A stretch of DNA of 64,000 nt from Piliocolobus tephrosceles (GCF_002776525.5 NC_045435.1:125862796-125926795); one strand, 5' to 3'. Counted from the stretch's first letter, positions 34,899-47,158 are shown. Notes: generated by a model from the letters alone, not told the origin. Numbers and translations are program-made.

Positions 34899-35207
34899 AA
34901 TAAGTCGAGCATGTTTAAATGTTACCAGCTTCTTTCTATTCCCTTTTTTAAAGTAATTTTTAAATCATTTCTGTGGCTGTCTCTAATATTAACACAAAAA
35001 TGTATATTGCTCATAAGAATATTTCAGCCCATACTGATTCCACAGAAATAGACTGTATCTGATAAATATTTTTTACTGCTACTTTCGACACACATTTCTA
35101 CCTAAATCAAAACAAGTTAACTCCAACAAGGAAAAATATAATGACAACATTTCTTTGAAATAGAAAGAAATACTATTCTAAGGGAATAAATGTATTTTAT
35201 TCCTTTC

Positions 35208-35312
35208 TTTATAGACTAACTTAAATGTGTTTGCCTTCCTTAGAACTATGAAAATACTCCACCTTGTTCCTCGGTTTTATCTTTAATGATCTTGTGAAGT
35301 AAACGAGGCCAT
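35208..35312 (+). repeat. Left arm of a 105-bp inverted repeat
   Basis: From tttatagacta to gaggccat. Its reverse complement occurs at 35906-36011 with 5 substitutions and one 1-base indel (about 94-95% identity). No transposon family is recognised at the edges. Confidence 0.93.
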
Positions 35313-35905
35313 CTTTTTCTGTTTGTTGCAGGCATTTTAATCCAATTTCTGTAATAGTGAAAATGTGGGAATCTCAAGCAGATATGGGCTTACTTATGTT
35401 TTCTAATGGGAGCTGATCTCGTGAGATGAGATTTTTGATTTCCCACCTGGCTACCAGAGAGAAAGAAAAACAGAAAAAACTAGAACTAAACTCTCCATGT
35501 AAATTTACATCAGTTCTTCAGAGATCTACTAATTTCACGCAACAAAAATAACAGCCTGTGAATTAAACCAAAAAGGAAAATACATATTAAAATTTTGTCT
35601 TGAGACTTAAACACCCATTTTTGAAATGGCTCAAAAAACTCTAAATCATTGGAGATTTGTTACAAAAGTAACAAAAGATAAAGCTATGTAAAAGTTGTTA
35701 AACCACTTAGGAATGAAATATTTCCTGATTTTATATATTAAAGTACAAAAGAAAAAGGTATGATCCATTATGTAAAATTGTGATCACAAGGCTAATAATG
35801 AGCTGTTTAAAACAAATTATAGTTTCTTAATACAATGCATCTGTCACAACTTAGCCAAATTCTATTGATTTTTGCTATTAAGAATAATAAAATGTAAAAA
35901 AACTC
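35313..35905. other. Spacer of the 105-bp inverted repeat
   Basis: 593 bp of AT-rich sequence without a recognised repeat or gene. Confidence 0.5.
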
Positions 35906-36011
35906 ATGGCCTCATTTACTTCACAAGATCATTAAAGATAAAAACCAAGGAACAAAGTGGAGTATTTTCATAGTTCTAAGGAGGGCAAACACATTTAACT
36001 TAGTCTATAAA
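35906..36011 (-). repeat. Right arm of the 105-bp inverted repeat
   Basis: Reverse complement of 35208-35312. CpG sites in the left arm (tcgg, aacg) are TpG here, so the left arm keeps the older state at those sites. Confidence 0.93.
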
Positions 36012-36130
36012 TAAATTTTTAAAAGGCCAGCCATCAAAATTTTACTTTTTTACTTCATGTCAACATTGCTTTGTGATCTAAACATTCTGACATCTTCAGA
36101 ATTAAGGCTATTCTGATTATATAAATTAAA

Positions 36131-36162
36131 CCTGTATATGATGCAACCTGTATATGATGCAA
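36131..36162. repeat. 16-bp tandem duplication
   Basis: cctgtatatgatgcaa twice in a row (36131-36146 and 36147-36162), exact. Confidence 0.95.
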
Positions 36163-36512
36163 CTCACAGATTTTTATTTCTCTTACTAGGCAAATATCAT
36201 ATTTATTTCATTCATTGGGTTCACATGCTAAATCAAATCACTAGGATGCACTATGAGAAATGTAGATATCTTCCTCAAGAAGTTCAGAAGAAGAGATTGA
36301 TATGAAAATGACTAAGAATAATATAAGAAAGAATGAAGTTTGTCTGCAACAACATTATGAGTCATGGTGTGGGAATATATTCCTACTTGAGTGTTAAGGA
36401 ATGTCTCAAAGAAATGGCAATTTTTAAACCTAAACTCTAAGGTTGCTATACCTATATGTCCCAAATGTCTGGCATATGATAATCATTCTACAAATGATTA
36501 TCAAATTTATAT

Positions 36513-36806
36513 ATTTATTTTTTGAGACGGAGTTTCACTCTTGTTGCCCAGGCTGGCGTGCAATGGTGCAATCTCGGCTCACAGCAATTTCCACCTCCCA
36601 GCTTCAAGCCATTCTCCTGCCTCAGCCTGCGGAGTAGCTGGGATTTCAGGCATGTGCCACCATGCCCAGCTAGTTTTGTATTTTTAGTAGAGACAGGGTT
36701 TCTCCATGTTGATCAGGCTGGTCTCGAACTCTGGACCTCAGGTGATCCACCCACCTCGGCCTCCCAAAGTTCTGGGATTACAGGTGTGAGCCACCATGCC
36801 TGGCCT
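36513..36806 (-). mobile_element. AluS-type element
   Basis: Minus-strand full-length Alu with a short T-rich tail, 'gagacggagtttcactcttg', ending 'ccaccatgcctggcc'. Moderately diverged. The frames at 36443-36637 and 36522-36839 are antisense Alu frames. Confidence 0.95.
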
Positions 36807-39800
36807 GGAATTTATTTTTTTAGAAAAAAATTATTTTAATATAAGGGAGACACATTATTCAAAGCATGTAAATAATGAACTTTCGCAAGCAAATTCAGTT
36901 TGTGCCTGACACAGCGGCTAACCGTCCTGGTTGATATGTGATAGCAATTAGTCCTACTATATTTTCATGCAAAGACTGAGGGCCCATTCCTCAAGGGCAG
37001 CACAAGTTGATCTGCAATGCCATTTCACCCCAGAGTGTCACAACTTTAGTCCTAACACGGTAAATGTAACTCTCAAAATTTAATGTTTCCCACTCTAAGC
37101 CTGTCAGAAACATTTACAAAATGTGTTTTTACCTCATCACTACGCCATGAAATACTGATTTTATATGTTAAAAACAATTGAGACAAGTAAAAGGAGTCCA
37201 CAATGACTATTATCATAGAACTGTAGCAGCTATTGTGGTCTGATATTAAAACCACTTTCATTATAGGGACCTTTTGTCTTTACACAAACATTTTTGTAAA
37301 TGTATGACTTAAGAAATATTATCCAGGCAGAGACTAATAAGTAAGATAGATGAAAAATCTCTGCTTTCAAAAGCTAAATGTTCTCCACAAAGTATATCTT
37401 TTATCACCCCAGATTGTCAAAGTCTCCTCATTTGACCTTTCAAAATGTCAAAAACGTGAAGGGACAAAGCTATCCCTAATAATCTACAATATCACTGCAT
37501 CTGCTGAAACATCTTGGTATCCACCATTAGTGAGATGGATGATGGAAAGTGAAAATCAGTAGCTCATCTGAGAAGGGTCATGTTCATTCCCCTGGTGATA
37601 GATGAAAGCTATTTCTTTGTTAGCAGCAATCCTCCTTTATTGTCATGCAAGTCCTGCAGTGGGAATCAACCATATTTTTTTTCCAGTTTGCTCAAGTTAA
37701 GTGACACATTCATTCCACCTGGGATAAATTACTGCAAAAACTACGCTACGTCCCTCAAAACTGTATTTCTATGTGTGCTGTGGAATCTCCCTCATGTCAC
37801 CTCTGGCTGTGTTTAAAGATTGACTCTCCTTGAAAACCTAGAAAGCATTTTAAATTCCTAAACTGAAAGGCAGAAGAACTGGATTCTTGCTGTGTGAGTC
37901 TCTAGACAATTAGGTAATTTTGTAAAAGCAATTTGGTCAGTCTGTGGCTCTGTGTCTTCATATGTTTGCTTTAAGAGCTTTCTTTAAATATAAAGGGTAC
38001 ACCGCAAGTGAAGGTGTGAAAAGTGAAATAAAATAGTTATCCAACTATAGGTTGAAATATATCCTGTAAAAGCTTACTAAAAAACAGAATGTTCAAACCA
38101 ATCTTGGAAAATAGTCATCTATGACTGACCTGAAACTATCGAAATCCACACTGCTGAAGACCCAGATAACACTGTGGAAGACCTAGATGATATGCCAATA
38201 GGACTTTCAGATTTTCCCACTGCCTTATGTAGCCCATATGTGATATTATCTCTCCTTTATATACTTGAATAACTATTTTATTATACCACGTCATTTTTAA
38301 TAAAATTTCACATAGAAAAAAGCTACAAAAAGCCTATGGGATGCCCATAATCTAACATTTACCCACCACTACTATTTTTATATCTCCTCATTACCCCAAA
38401 AAGACTGGCTAAAAGACTCTCCCCAAGAAACTTTTCCTCATCTAGAACTTCACAAGAAATATTTTTCTTCTTCTCCTTTTCCTCTATCTAGTAAGGTCAA
38501 GATAAACACACACTTCACCCTCAATAACCTAAGAAATTATCCTAAGTCCCAGAGGCCACTTTCTCTTCTATAATGCATACCTTATAACTGGTCTTACCAC
38601 TGAAGAGTATACCAAAATATCATCCAATAAAATACAAGAGTATCCAAGAAAAAAAAAAAAAAAAAGAAGAACACGAGTACACAAGAAAATGTATACATAA
38701 TAAGGAATAGCCAAGAGAATATAAGAGTATCTAAGAAAAAATCCAAGCTTATACCAGAACATGTATACACGATAAAGAGGCCTTACAAGTAGCATGAAAC
38801 ACAGCCTACAAAGAAAAGAACTAGAACATCACCCTGATGAGGGACCCTTAAGACTAGATATGGAAACTCAGATTAAGATGAATCATAAGGGAGAAGAAGC
38901 CTATGGGGAGTAATCAATCAGAGATTGTGTTGAAAACAAATATTATATTTTCCTTCTGTGATTTTTTATCATTTATTCTGATTCTTCAGTATTTGGTCTC
39001 TTTCTCCTATTTTGCTTAACTTTTGAATGTCTGCAAAATTGAAAAAAATATATAAATATATAAGTAAAATCTATGATCTTCCTAAATCCATGTGCAGTGC
39101 ATGTGTGTGAGGGGGCTGGGGGATGAAGACAGCAGATACAGGATTATAAAACACTCTCTACACCAGAAAGTAATTTATAAACTAATTTTAAGTTAACTCA
39201 TAAAATCACAGGAAGTAAAAGTAATGATCACACATTTAAATTAAAATCAAAATAAATGTGGTATAGGCTTCACATGCTATTATTTCACTGAAGGGCTAGG
39301 CACTATGCCAAAAACAATGAGCAGTGACTTTATAGAAAAGGTGAGAAATGGTACCAAAAAGATGGGGAAGATAAAAAGAGAAAGAAGAGAGGAAAGAGGA
39401 CACTCTTAAGTTCACAGGCAGTCTAAACAAAAGCTAAATCTCAATGTACAGTGCACTGCACAGGGGATTATAAGGGGCATGTGGAAGCTATAGTTCAAGT
39501 AGAGAGATAACTTTCATTTTATTTCATATCATAGCCAGAGAATAGGACTACAACTAAAGGATGAGAGTGTATCTTCTTCTCGACAAACTATTTGTCTAAT
39601 TTAATGTCCGCTTCTATAATTGGGAAGGGAAAAATCAGTGTCTAGCTTTCAGATATTATGAGAATAAAAATAATATATTTAAAGGACCAAGCGAGGGCTT
39701 AGTCTTGGTAGGTGACTATTAACTCTAGAAAGTTTTTTTACAATAATAAAAACAAAATCTTGTAAACAACTTTGCTGTCTATCAACAGAATGGACCAAGT

Positions 39801-39900
39801 CACTGAGGAATTCATTGCTATCACTGGACGTGTTCATTTATAGCCTGGACCAGTGGTTTATCCAAAAGAAGTTTTGTGTATAAAATGATCCATCCAGTAT
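36807..39900. other. No gene recognised; 3.1 kb of unassigned sequence
   Basis: The largest stretch here without a confident repeat. A worn MIR may lie at 37865-37985. An imperfect duplication with an A run lies at 38628-38790. Frames of 60-78 codons (for example 37580-37816) show no domain. The lack of young repeats does not by itself show constraint. Confidence 0.4.
38628..38790. repeat. Imperfect tandem duplication with (A)n
   Basis: agagtatc(c/t)aagaaaa occurs at 38638 and 38724, and gtatac followed by a(t/c)a(a/g)taa at 38691 and 38763. The first copy carries an A run (about 38650-38665). Confidence 0.6.
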
Positions 39901-39904
39901 AATC

Positions 39905-40145
39905 ATGGTAATAATAGCTTATATTTGTTGCATTTTACTTCAGGCACTGTCTTCAGTACTTTATATGAATTCTATCATATTTTTCTTGAAGCAAAATTGT
40001 GAGGCACTTACTGATATTATAATGAGACTAAGTAAATTGCCAAAGGTCACACAGCTCATTGGTAGCAGAGCTAGGATTCAAACCCAAGAAGATTATTAGC
40101 TCCAGAGTCTGAACTCCTGATGACTATACAATACCACCTCTCAGG
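39905..40145 (-). repeat. MIR SINE, nearly full length (minus)
   Basis: Reverse MIR order: 'ggcactgtcttcagtactttatatg', 'ccaaaggtcacacagctcattggtagcagagctaggattcaaaccc', 'ctccagagtctgaactcctg'. The tRNA-derived end is at the right. Confidence 0.8.
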
Positions 40146-40455
40146 TTAAGTACAGTCATACCTCAGAGTTATTGCAGGTTCAGTTCCAGACAAGTGCAAT
40201 ACAGTAAATATCACAATAAAATGAATCTCATGATATTTTTAGTTTCCCAGTACACATAAAAGTTATGTTTATACTATACTGTCATCTATTAAGTGTGCAA
40301 CAGGATTATGTCTCAATTTAAGTTTAAAATACTGTATTGCTAAAAAATGCCTTTAGCAAGTCATAATCTTTTTGCTGGTGGAAAGTCTTGCTTTGGTGTT
40401 GATAGCTGCTGACTGATCAGGGTGGTGGTTGCTAAAGGTTGGGGTTACTGTGACT

Positions 40456-40680
40456 TTTTTTTTTAATCTTTTTAAATTTATTTTAATCTTTGTGGGTACA
40501 TAGTAGGTATATATATTTATAGGGTACATTCGATGTTTTGATACAGACACGCAATACATAATAATCACATCATTGAAAATGGGGTATCGATCCCCTCAAG
40601 CATTTATCCTTTGTATTACAAACAATCCATTTATACTCTTTTAGTTATTTTTAAATGTATAATTAAGTTGTTATTGACTT
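40456..40680 (-). mobile_element. L1 3' UTR fragment inserted in Tigger1
   Basis: T-run at its left (the A-tail of a minus-strand L1), then 'tttgtgggtacatagtaggtatatatatttatagggtacat', 'tcaagcatttatcctttgta' and 'tatactcttttagttatt': an L1PB/L1MA-type 3' end. Tigger1 sequence resumes at about 40681. Confidence 0.8.
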
Positions 40681-41164
40681 GCAGCAATTTCTTAAAATAA
40701 GACAAAAAGTAAGTTTGCCACATGATTCTTCATTTCACAAAGGATTTCTCTATAACGTGAAATATGTTTGATAGCCTTTCACCTACCAAAGAAGTTCTTT
40801 CAAAATTGAAGTCAATCCTCTCAAACCCCGCCATTGCCTTATCAAATAAATTTACATATTATTTTAAACCCTTTGTTTTCATTTTAACAATGTTCACAGC
40901 ATCTTCCTGAGTAAATTCCATTTTTTAAAAAAAAACCCACTTTCTTTGTTCATCCATAAGAAGAAACTCCTCATCTATTCAAATTTTATCATGAGACTGC
41001 AGCAATTCAGTTGCATCTTCAGACTCCACTTTGAATTCTAATTCTCTTGCCATTTCTACCACATCTGCAGTGATTTTTATCCACTGAAGCCTTAAATCTC
41101 TCAAAGTCATTCATGAGGGTTGGAATCAACTTCCTCCAAACCACTGTTAATGTTGATGTTTTGA

Positions 41165-42822
41165 ATTTGGATGGTAATCCTGAAAGACAGAGTCCTGAAT
41201 GCTTAATCGCAAATGTTGAAATCCTGAATATTCAAAATCTCTGAAGTCTATGTCTCTAAAGTCTAAAATTCCTATCATCTAAAACCCCCCAAATAACTAT
41301 CACAGGACAGTCACATCATGCTAGGTGAAACTATTATCTTATAATTTTTTTTTGTATTTGGTGGAAAGTTCAGATGAGTAGCTTGGCCACATGCTATGGC
41401 AACAATGAATACCTCAGTTTAAAAGTGATCATTTGCCTACATTGAAATTCCTTCCAACTAATGACTTTCCAGGAGCTTTTAATGAATTAAAGCCACACAT
41501 GCCTGAAAAAGACAGCAAAGTCACTGACTGGCTTAAAAATAATTATGTGCATGATAGAATACACTTGCACAATGGTGTTGCTGTTATATCACCAATATTG
41601 TTTCTGCTAAATTTGCAGTCTGTGTATGAATCCATGTGGAATGGATTTCCACATACACAAAACTACATAGAAACATGACACAGAAGATGGAAAATTTCAT
41701 AGGGAATGCTCACGTTGGTATATATTGAATCATATAAGAATTTCAAAGAGAGCAGTGCCACATAGAAAGTGAATGTAAACTATTCTCCTAGGAGAGCCAT
41801 ATCCTAAAAGAAAAAAGCTACTCATTTTGATGCAAGACTTAAAAATATAGTTAATGATCATGAAAGTCTGTCAGCTCTTATAGATTATCTTCTGCAATTA
41901 CCCATAATCTATCCCTGAAATACACTTTTTCATGTGTTGAATTTTCTTTTTAGTTTTGGGGGTGTTATTTTTGTTTCTTTTTCTTTTTTTCTATTTTTTC
42001 ACTATTTTTAACTGTCAGCATTACTTTTTCACAATTTGCTATGTTATATATTTTGTCTTCCCATAATTTCCAATATTGGAGGTATAAATTGTATGGAGAC
42101 TTTTAGAGCGTTTGGAGGTGTTTTATACATTTTTTTTTTTTTTGCAAATTTTACTCTATGAAAGTGCATTATCACAATGTTGACTGTGTGTAATCATTTT
42201 GCATGTATGTAAAGATGTTGAAACTTCCTCAGTAAATGAAGAGATGTCCTTTTTGTACATCTGCATTTGTGAAGGATAAAATTTTTCAAAATCTCAGCTC
42301 TTTGGGTGACTGCATATGTGGTGGTGACCCATCATGGTTTTCCATTGATCTTGTTTAAAGACATAGGTTTTTCATCACAGTATTTCCAATGGCTGCAATT
42401 ATAAAGCTGAGTGCACACAACTATCAATCATATTGGTATGAATTTATTCATTTCCTTTTTTGACCTGTTTCTTTATGAATATGATTCACCCACTCAGAAC
42501 TGTTATATTCATGCAAGTGTCATTAATATACTTGAGTCTTTATATTTACAAAACCATATGTTATTATTGCCTATTGTATTGTGTGAAGTGGAATCATTTT
42601 TAGGGAGTCTCTCTGAACCTGTTCTAGTTCATGAGGCTGTCTGATTCACAATAAAATTATATAATTTTTAAAGTGTTTTTCTCAGAATTGTATTTTCAAT
42701 ATTTTGATGTTTCAGGATTGTGATGTTCAGGATTTTAGACTTCAGAGATTTTGATCTTTTGAATTCAATATCAGAATTATTGCATTCAGGGTTGTATCTT
42801 TTGGGATTGTAATCGTCTCTTG
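41165..42822 (+). mobile_element. MuDR-type (MULE, Ricksha-like) DNA transposon nested in Tigger1
   Basis: A 1658-bp block interrupts Tigger1 between atgttttga (41156-41164) and atattttga (42823-42831), which fits the 9-bp target duplication of MULEs with one change. The ends form long imperfect inverted repeats rich in 'tcctgaa' phrases: left 'cctgaatgc' (about 41193), right the complement 'gcattcaggg' (about 42782). The interior holds a MULE transposase C-terminal relic. I recall Ricksha as the primate-genome MULE; the name is tentative. Confidence 0.65.
41433..41950 (+). pseudogene. MULE transposase C-terminal relic
   Basis: The first 81 codons are open and include WLKNNYVHDR and LQSVYESMWNGFPHT. 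After a stop, the same frame continues with HRRWKIS. This is the order of the MULE transposase C-terminal region (W..NYV.G, LF...L..VYE, PRT.N..E.WHRRW). The DDE catalytic part lies upstream in the family and is not seen here, so the element is internally deleted. Not functional. Confidence 0.55.
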
Positions 42823-43110
42823 ATATTTTGACCTCCTCTCATTAATCATTAACGTTCTTAATGACATTTAGAATGGCAAATCCTTTCCAGAAGTCTTTCA
42901 ATTTGCTCTGCCCAGTTCCATCAGAGGAAAATTATATACTGCACCTTATGAAATGTAATTCTTAAGTAAAAAGACTTGAAAGTCAAAATTGCTCTTGGAT
43001 CCATGGGCTGCAGAATGGATGTTGTGTTAGCAGGCATGAAAACAGTGTTACTCTTCTTATACATCTCCACTGGAGCTTTTGAATGACCAAGCACGTCGAC
43101 AATGAGTAGT

Positions 43111-43113
<3 letters not shown>

Positions 43114-43148
<35 letters not shown>

Positions 43149-43430
43149 AGACGGAGTCTTGCTCTTTTGCCCAGACTGCAGTGCAGTGGCGCCATCTCGG
43201 CTCACGGCAAGCTCCACCTCCCAGGTTCATGCCATTTCCCTGCCTCAGCCTACCGAGTAGCTGGGACTACAGGCACCAACCACCAGGCCTAGCTATTTTT
43301 TTGTATTTTTAGTAGAGACTGGGTTTCACCGTGTTAGCCAGGATGGTCTCGATCTCCTGACCTCGTGATCCGCCCGCCTTGGCCTCCCAAAGTGCTGGGA
43401 TTACAAGCGTGAGCCACCACACCTGACCAT
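43114..43430 (-). mobile_element. AluY-type element inserted in Tigger1
   Basis: Poly-T of 34 bases (43114-43147), caagctccacctccc, ending ccaccacacctgaccat. The exact repeat tgagtagtaac flanks it (43103-43113 and 43431-43441). The frames at 42921-43217 and 42983-43195 (minus) run through the Alu tail and are artefacts. Confidence 0.95.
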
Positions 43431-44744
43431 TGAGTAGTAACATTTTTAAAAGAATATTTTTCTCTGAGCAGTAGATCTCAACAGTGGGTTTATAATATTC
43501 AGTAAGTCATGCAGTAAACAGATGTGCTATCATCCAGACTTCATTGTGTTATTTATAGACCACAAGCAGAGTAAATTTAGCATAATTCTTAAGGGCCCTA
43601 GGATTTTCAGAATGGTAAATGAGCACTGGCATCAACTTTCAGTTACCAGATGCATTAGTGCTTAACAAGAGAGTCAGCCTGTCCTTTGAAGCTTTGGAGC
43701 CAGGCATCGACATCTGCTCTCTAACTTTGAAAGTCCTACCTAGCATTTTCTTTCATTAGAAAGTTGTTTATCTGCACAGAAAAGCTGTTATTCAGTGTAG
43801 CCATTTTCATCAATTACATTAACCAGTTCTTCTGGATAATTTGCTGCAGCTTCCATATGAGGATTTGTGGGTTCACCTTGCACCTTTATGTTATAGAAAT
43901 GGCTTCTTTCCTTAAACTTTATGAGTCAATCTGTGTTAGCTTGCAACTTCTTCAGTTTCTTCACCTCCCTCAGCCTTGATAGAATTGAAAAGAGTTAGGG
44001 CCTTGCTATGAATTAGGTTTTGTTTTAATGGAATGTTGTAGCTGCTTTGATCTTCTATCCAGACCACTAATACTTTCTCCATATCATAAATCAGGCTGTT
44101 TCACTTTTTTATCATTCATGTGTTCACTGATATAGTACTTTTAACTTCCTTCAAGAACTTTTTCTTTGCATTCACAGCTAGGATGGTTGGCACAAGAGGC
44201 CTAGCTTTCAGTCAGTCTTGGCTTTTGACATGTATTTTTTACTAAGCTTAATCATTTCTAGCTTTTGATTGAAAGTGAGAAGCACATGACTCTTCCCTTC
44301 ACTTTAACAATTACCTTACAGGTTATTGTAGGGTTATTAATTGGCCTAATTTCAATATTGTTGTGTCTCAGGGAATAGGGAGGCTCAAGGAGAAGAAGAG
44401 AGATGGGAAAATGATCAGCTGGTAGAACAGTCAGAAAACACACATTTATCAATAAAGTTTGCCATCTTAGCTGGGTGCAGTTCCTGGTGCCCCAAAACAA
44501 TTACAATAGTATCATCAAAGATCACTGATCATAGATCACCATAAGAGACATAATAAGTAAAAATTTGAAATATCATAAGAATTACCTAAATATGACTCAG
44601 AGACATGAAGTCAGTACATACTGTTGGGAAAATGATACTGATAGACTTGCCTGACACAGAATTGCCACTAACTTTTAAGCTGTAAAAACACAGTATCTGT
44701 GAAGCACAGTAAAGCAAAGTGCAATGAAACAAGATATGCCTGTA

Positions 44745-46780
44745 GATAGAAATTGTTTATTCCTTTATTCTTATCTAATATAGGGATACCTAGTATCTAT
44801 AATCCTGCACTTCTGTCAAGGAAAGGAATTTTTAAACACAAAGAAACAGTATGAAAAGCGATGACTGCTCTTCTATATAAAGATGAAAGGCAGATATGGC
44901 AGCCTCACCATGTATCCTCTCTCTCTATCTTTCATGTTTATCTGTCCAGCTGTCTCTCTACTCTTTCCTCCTCAGCACAAACTCGTTAGAGGAGTGGAGG
45001 AGTAAGAAGCACAGGAGGGAAAAAAAAGTAAGAAGAAAATTTGAAGCAGGGAAACAGAAAACTGCAGCAAGAGAGGAGAGTAAAAAGGAAAAAAAAAAAA
45101 AAAAGAAATGCATATTGAATCACCATTGAGTTAATACACCCAGTTTTTGCTTCTCATGACCTTTGCTCCTGATGCTTCCCTTATTTAGAGTTTTTAAAAA
45201 CTTATTTACCTGATTAAACGGTATCAAAACTGCATGTAAATTGAGTATTGAACACACAATCCGGAAACACTAAACTACTTAAAATCTCCAAACTCATTCT
45301 TTTAACCCTCAGTGCCTGTGCACATGCATTCCATCCCACCTCTCTCACTTGCAGAGTTTCTATAAATATTTCAAAACCAACCCAAGAGTAGCTTCTATGT
45401 GTTCTTCCTTGATCAATCCATAATTAATCACGCTTCTCTATGTGTTTCTGGTCTGGTATCATAGAAACCTCTACCAATTCAGCACTTGATAATTAATGGA
45501 CTTACGTGTTTTTCTCTTGATTGATACCTAGACCACATTGAGTAATTTTGTACTGTATTTGATTCATCTGTTACTGGGACCTGGTACTACTGTAGAGTAG
45601 TAGAAGAGTAGAAGGTGCACTCTACTACTGCAGAGTACCAGTAACACATAGTAGCATATAGTAGGCACTCAGTAAGTATTTTTTGAATTGATCTTCTGTT
45701 AGGCATGGTGTTCACAGGAGAAAGAAATAAAGACAAACAGGACATAATTGTCACCATCCAGGAGCCCAGAGGCCAGCAAACCAATCGAATAATGTTATAA
45801 GTGCTGCATTAAAGAAAAGCACTGATACTGTAAGGAAGAATGCCAGGAAATGGAGCTCTTATCTGGATCTTCAAAGTTCACGAGACAGTTAAGAAACAAG
45901 TGGAATTTTCAGGTGAAACTATATACAGTGATTCATGAAATAATGTAAACTCTGGAAAAATATAAGAAATTCAAAATGGCTGTGTTAGCTCAGGTATATA
46001 TGGGAAAATGACTGGAAATAAAATTTGAGACATGAGTAGAAGCAGATCATGAAGGGCCATCATCAAAAAGACTTTCCATGAACAGCCCATGCCTCCCTTG
46101 AAGCAGGATGCTGTCATTCCGTGTATCATAAAGTCAGATCCATTTCAACAGTGTATTAATAAAGGATGGATATTTTACTGAAAATTGTGTGGAAAGACAA
46201 ATAATTACAACACAAAGTATTTTGTAAATCTTCTTTAAAAATCTTCTAGGAAGTAATCATACAGTTGGAGTTTATCATCTAAATCAGGGCACTTGAATAA
46301 TTTTCCAAGATTAATATACAAATACTGGAACTCTCAGGGTAATTGAAGATGTATAGTCACTCCATGCCTTGCCTTTAAGTGCTGCTATCCCCAAAATTTC
46401 TCTGGATGCATCAACTACCCTCCTCCTCAGTCCTCCAATCTTCTTTCCCCATGTCATCCTCTCTATCAACCCATCCTTCTATTATCACCTTCATTTCCCA
46501 ACCACCTTCTACCCTTTCTCCACCACTTATCTCATTATTTCATTATGTCTCTTTTCACAAGGATGAGAAATTTAGCCCTCTATTAATTTCTCCCATTTAT
46601 AGCCTAATACCCAGCATCTACTTAGTAAAGAAAGAAACTTCTTTAGGATTTTTTCTTCTTAGAAGACAATGAATATTGAAAAAAAAAAAAAAAAAAGATT
46701 CCCTATGACAATTTTTCCCGTAGCATCTATGCAAAGGAAATGAAAAGAAAGCTTACTTAGCACATATACACATGAATAAG
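44745..46780. other. No gene recognised
   Basis: Contains a pyrimidine-then-purine-rich block (44905-45105) with an A run at 45091-45106, an imperfect hairpin at 45570-45645, and worn old-repeat wording around 45650-46080. The 65-97-codon frames at 46369-46672 have no domain. Confidence 0.4.
45570..45645. repeat. Imperfect hairpin
   Basis: gttactgggacctggtact and tgtagagtagtag at the left pair with ctactactgcag and agtaccagtaac at the right, around a loop of about 18 bases. Confidence 0.7.
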
Positions 46781-46989
46781 AAATGCATTAAAATATTCAA
46801 CTTGAGTCATAATTTTAATATTAGACAAACAAAATCCAAATTGAAAAGAGTTTGCTAATGATAGCACTTGGCATTGGAAGGGGCATGGAAAACCCAGCAC
46901 TCAAGTGCTGCTAGTGGAAGTACAGCAATGTACTTCCTGGTTGATGTACTTTTGGATGATGATTCGGCAGTACTTATTTTAAAACCTCA

Positions 46990-46994
46990 AATAA

Positions 46995-47050
<56 letters not shown>

Positions 47051-47122
47051 CTATAGGTACCTATAGGTATATATATATATGTATGTATATATACATATAT
47101 ATGTATATATACCTATATATAT

Positions 47123-47157
<35 letters not shown>

Positions 47158-47158
47158 A
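46990..47158. repeat. Compound (TA)n/(CA)n microsatellite with palindrome
   Basis: (TA)n to about 47033, (CA)n to 47050, a perfect 16-bp palindrome ctataggtacctatag (47051-47066), variable TA/TGTA/TACA units, a second (CA)n (about 47122-47140), then (TA)n. Confidence 0.95.

Larger units (their letters stand above)
40153..44742 (-). mobile_element. Tigger1 (pogo-class DNA transposon), nearly complete, with three insertions
   Basis: Both terminal inverted repeats are present: cagtcatacctcagag at the left and gatatgcctg at the right, flanked by TA (40151-40152 and 44743-44744). Subtracting the L1 fragment, the MuDR-type element and the Alu leaves about 2.38 kb, close to the 2.4 kb full length. 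The transposase relic is on the minus strand (from about 44300 back to about 40700), with many stops. It cannot encode transposase. Confidence 0.92.
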
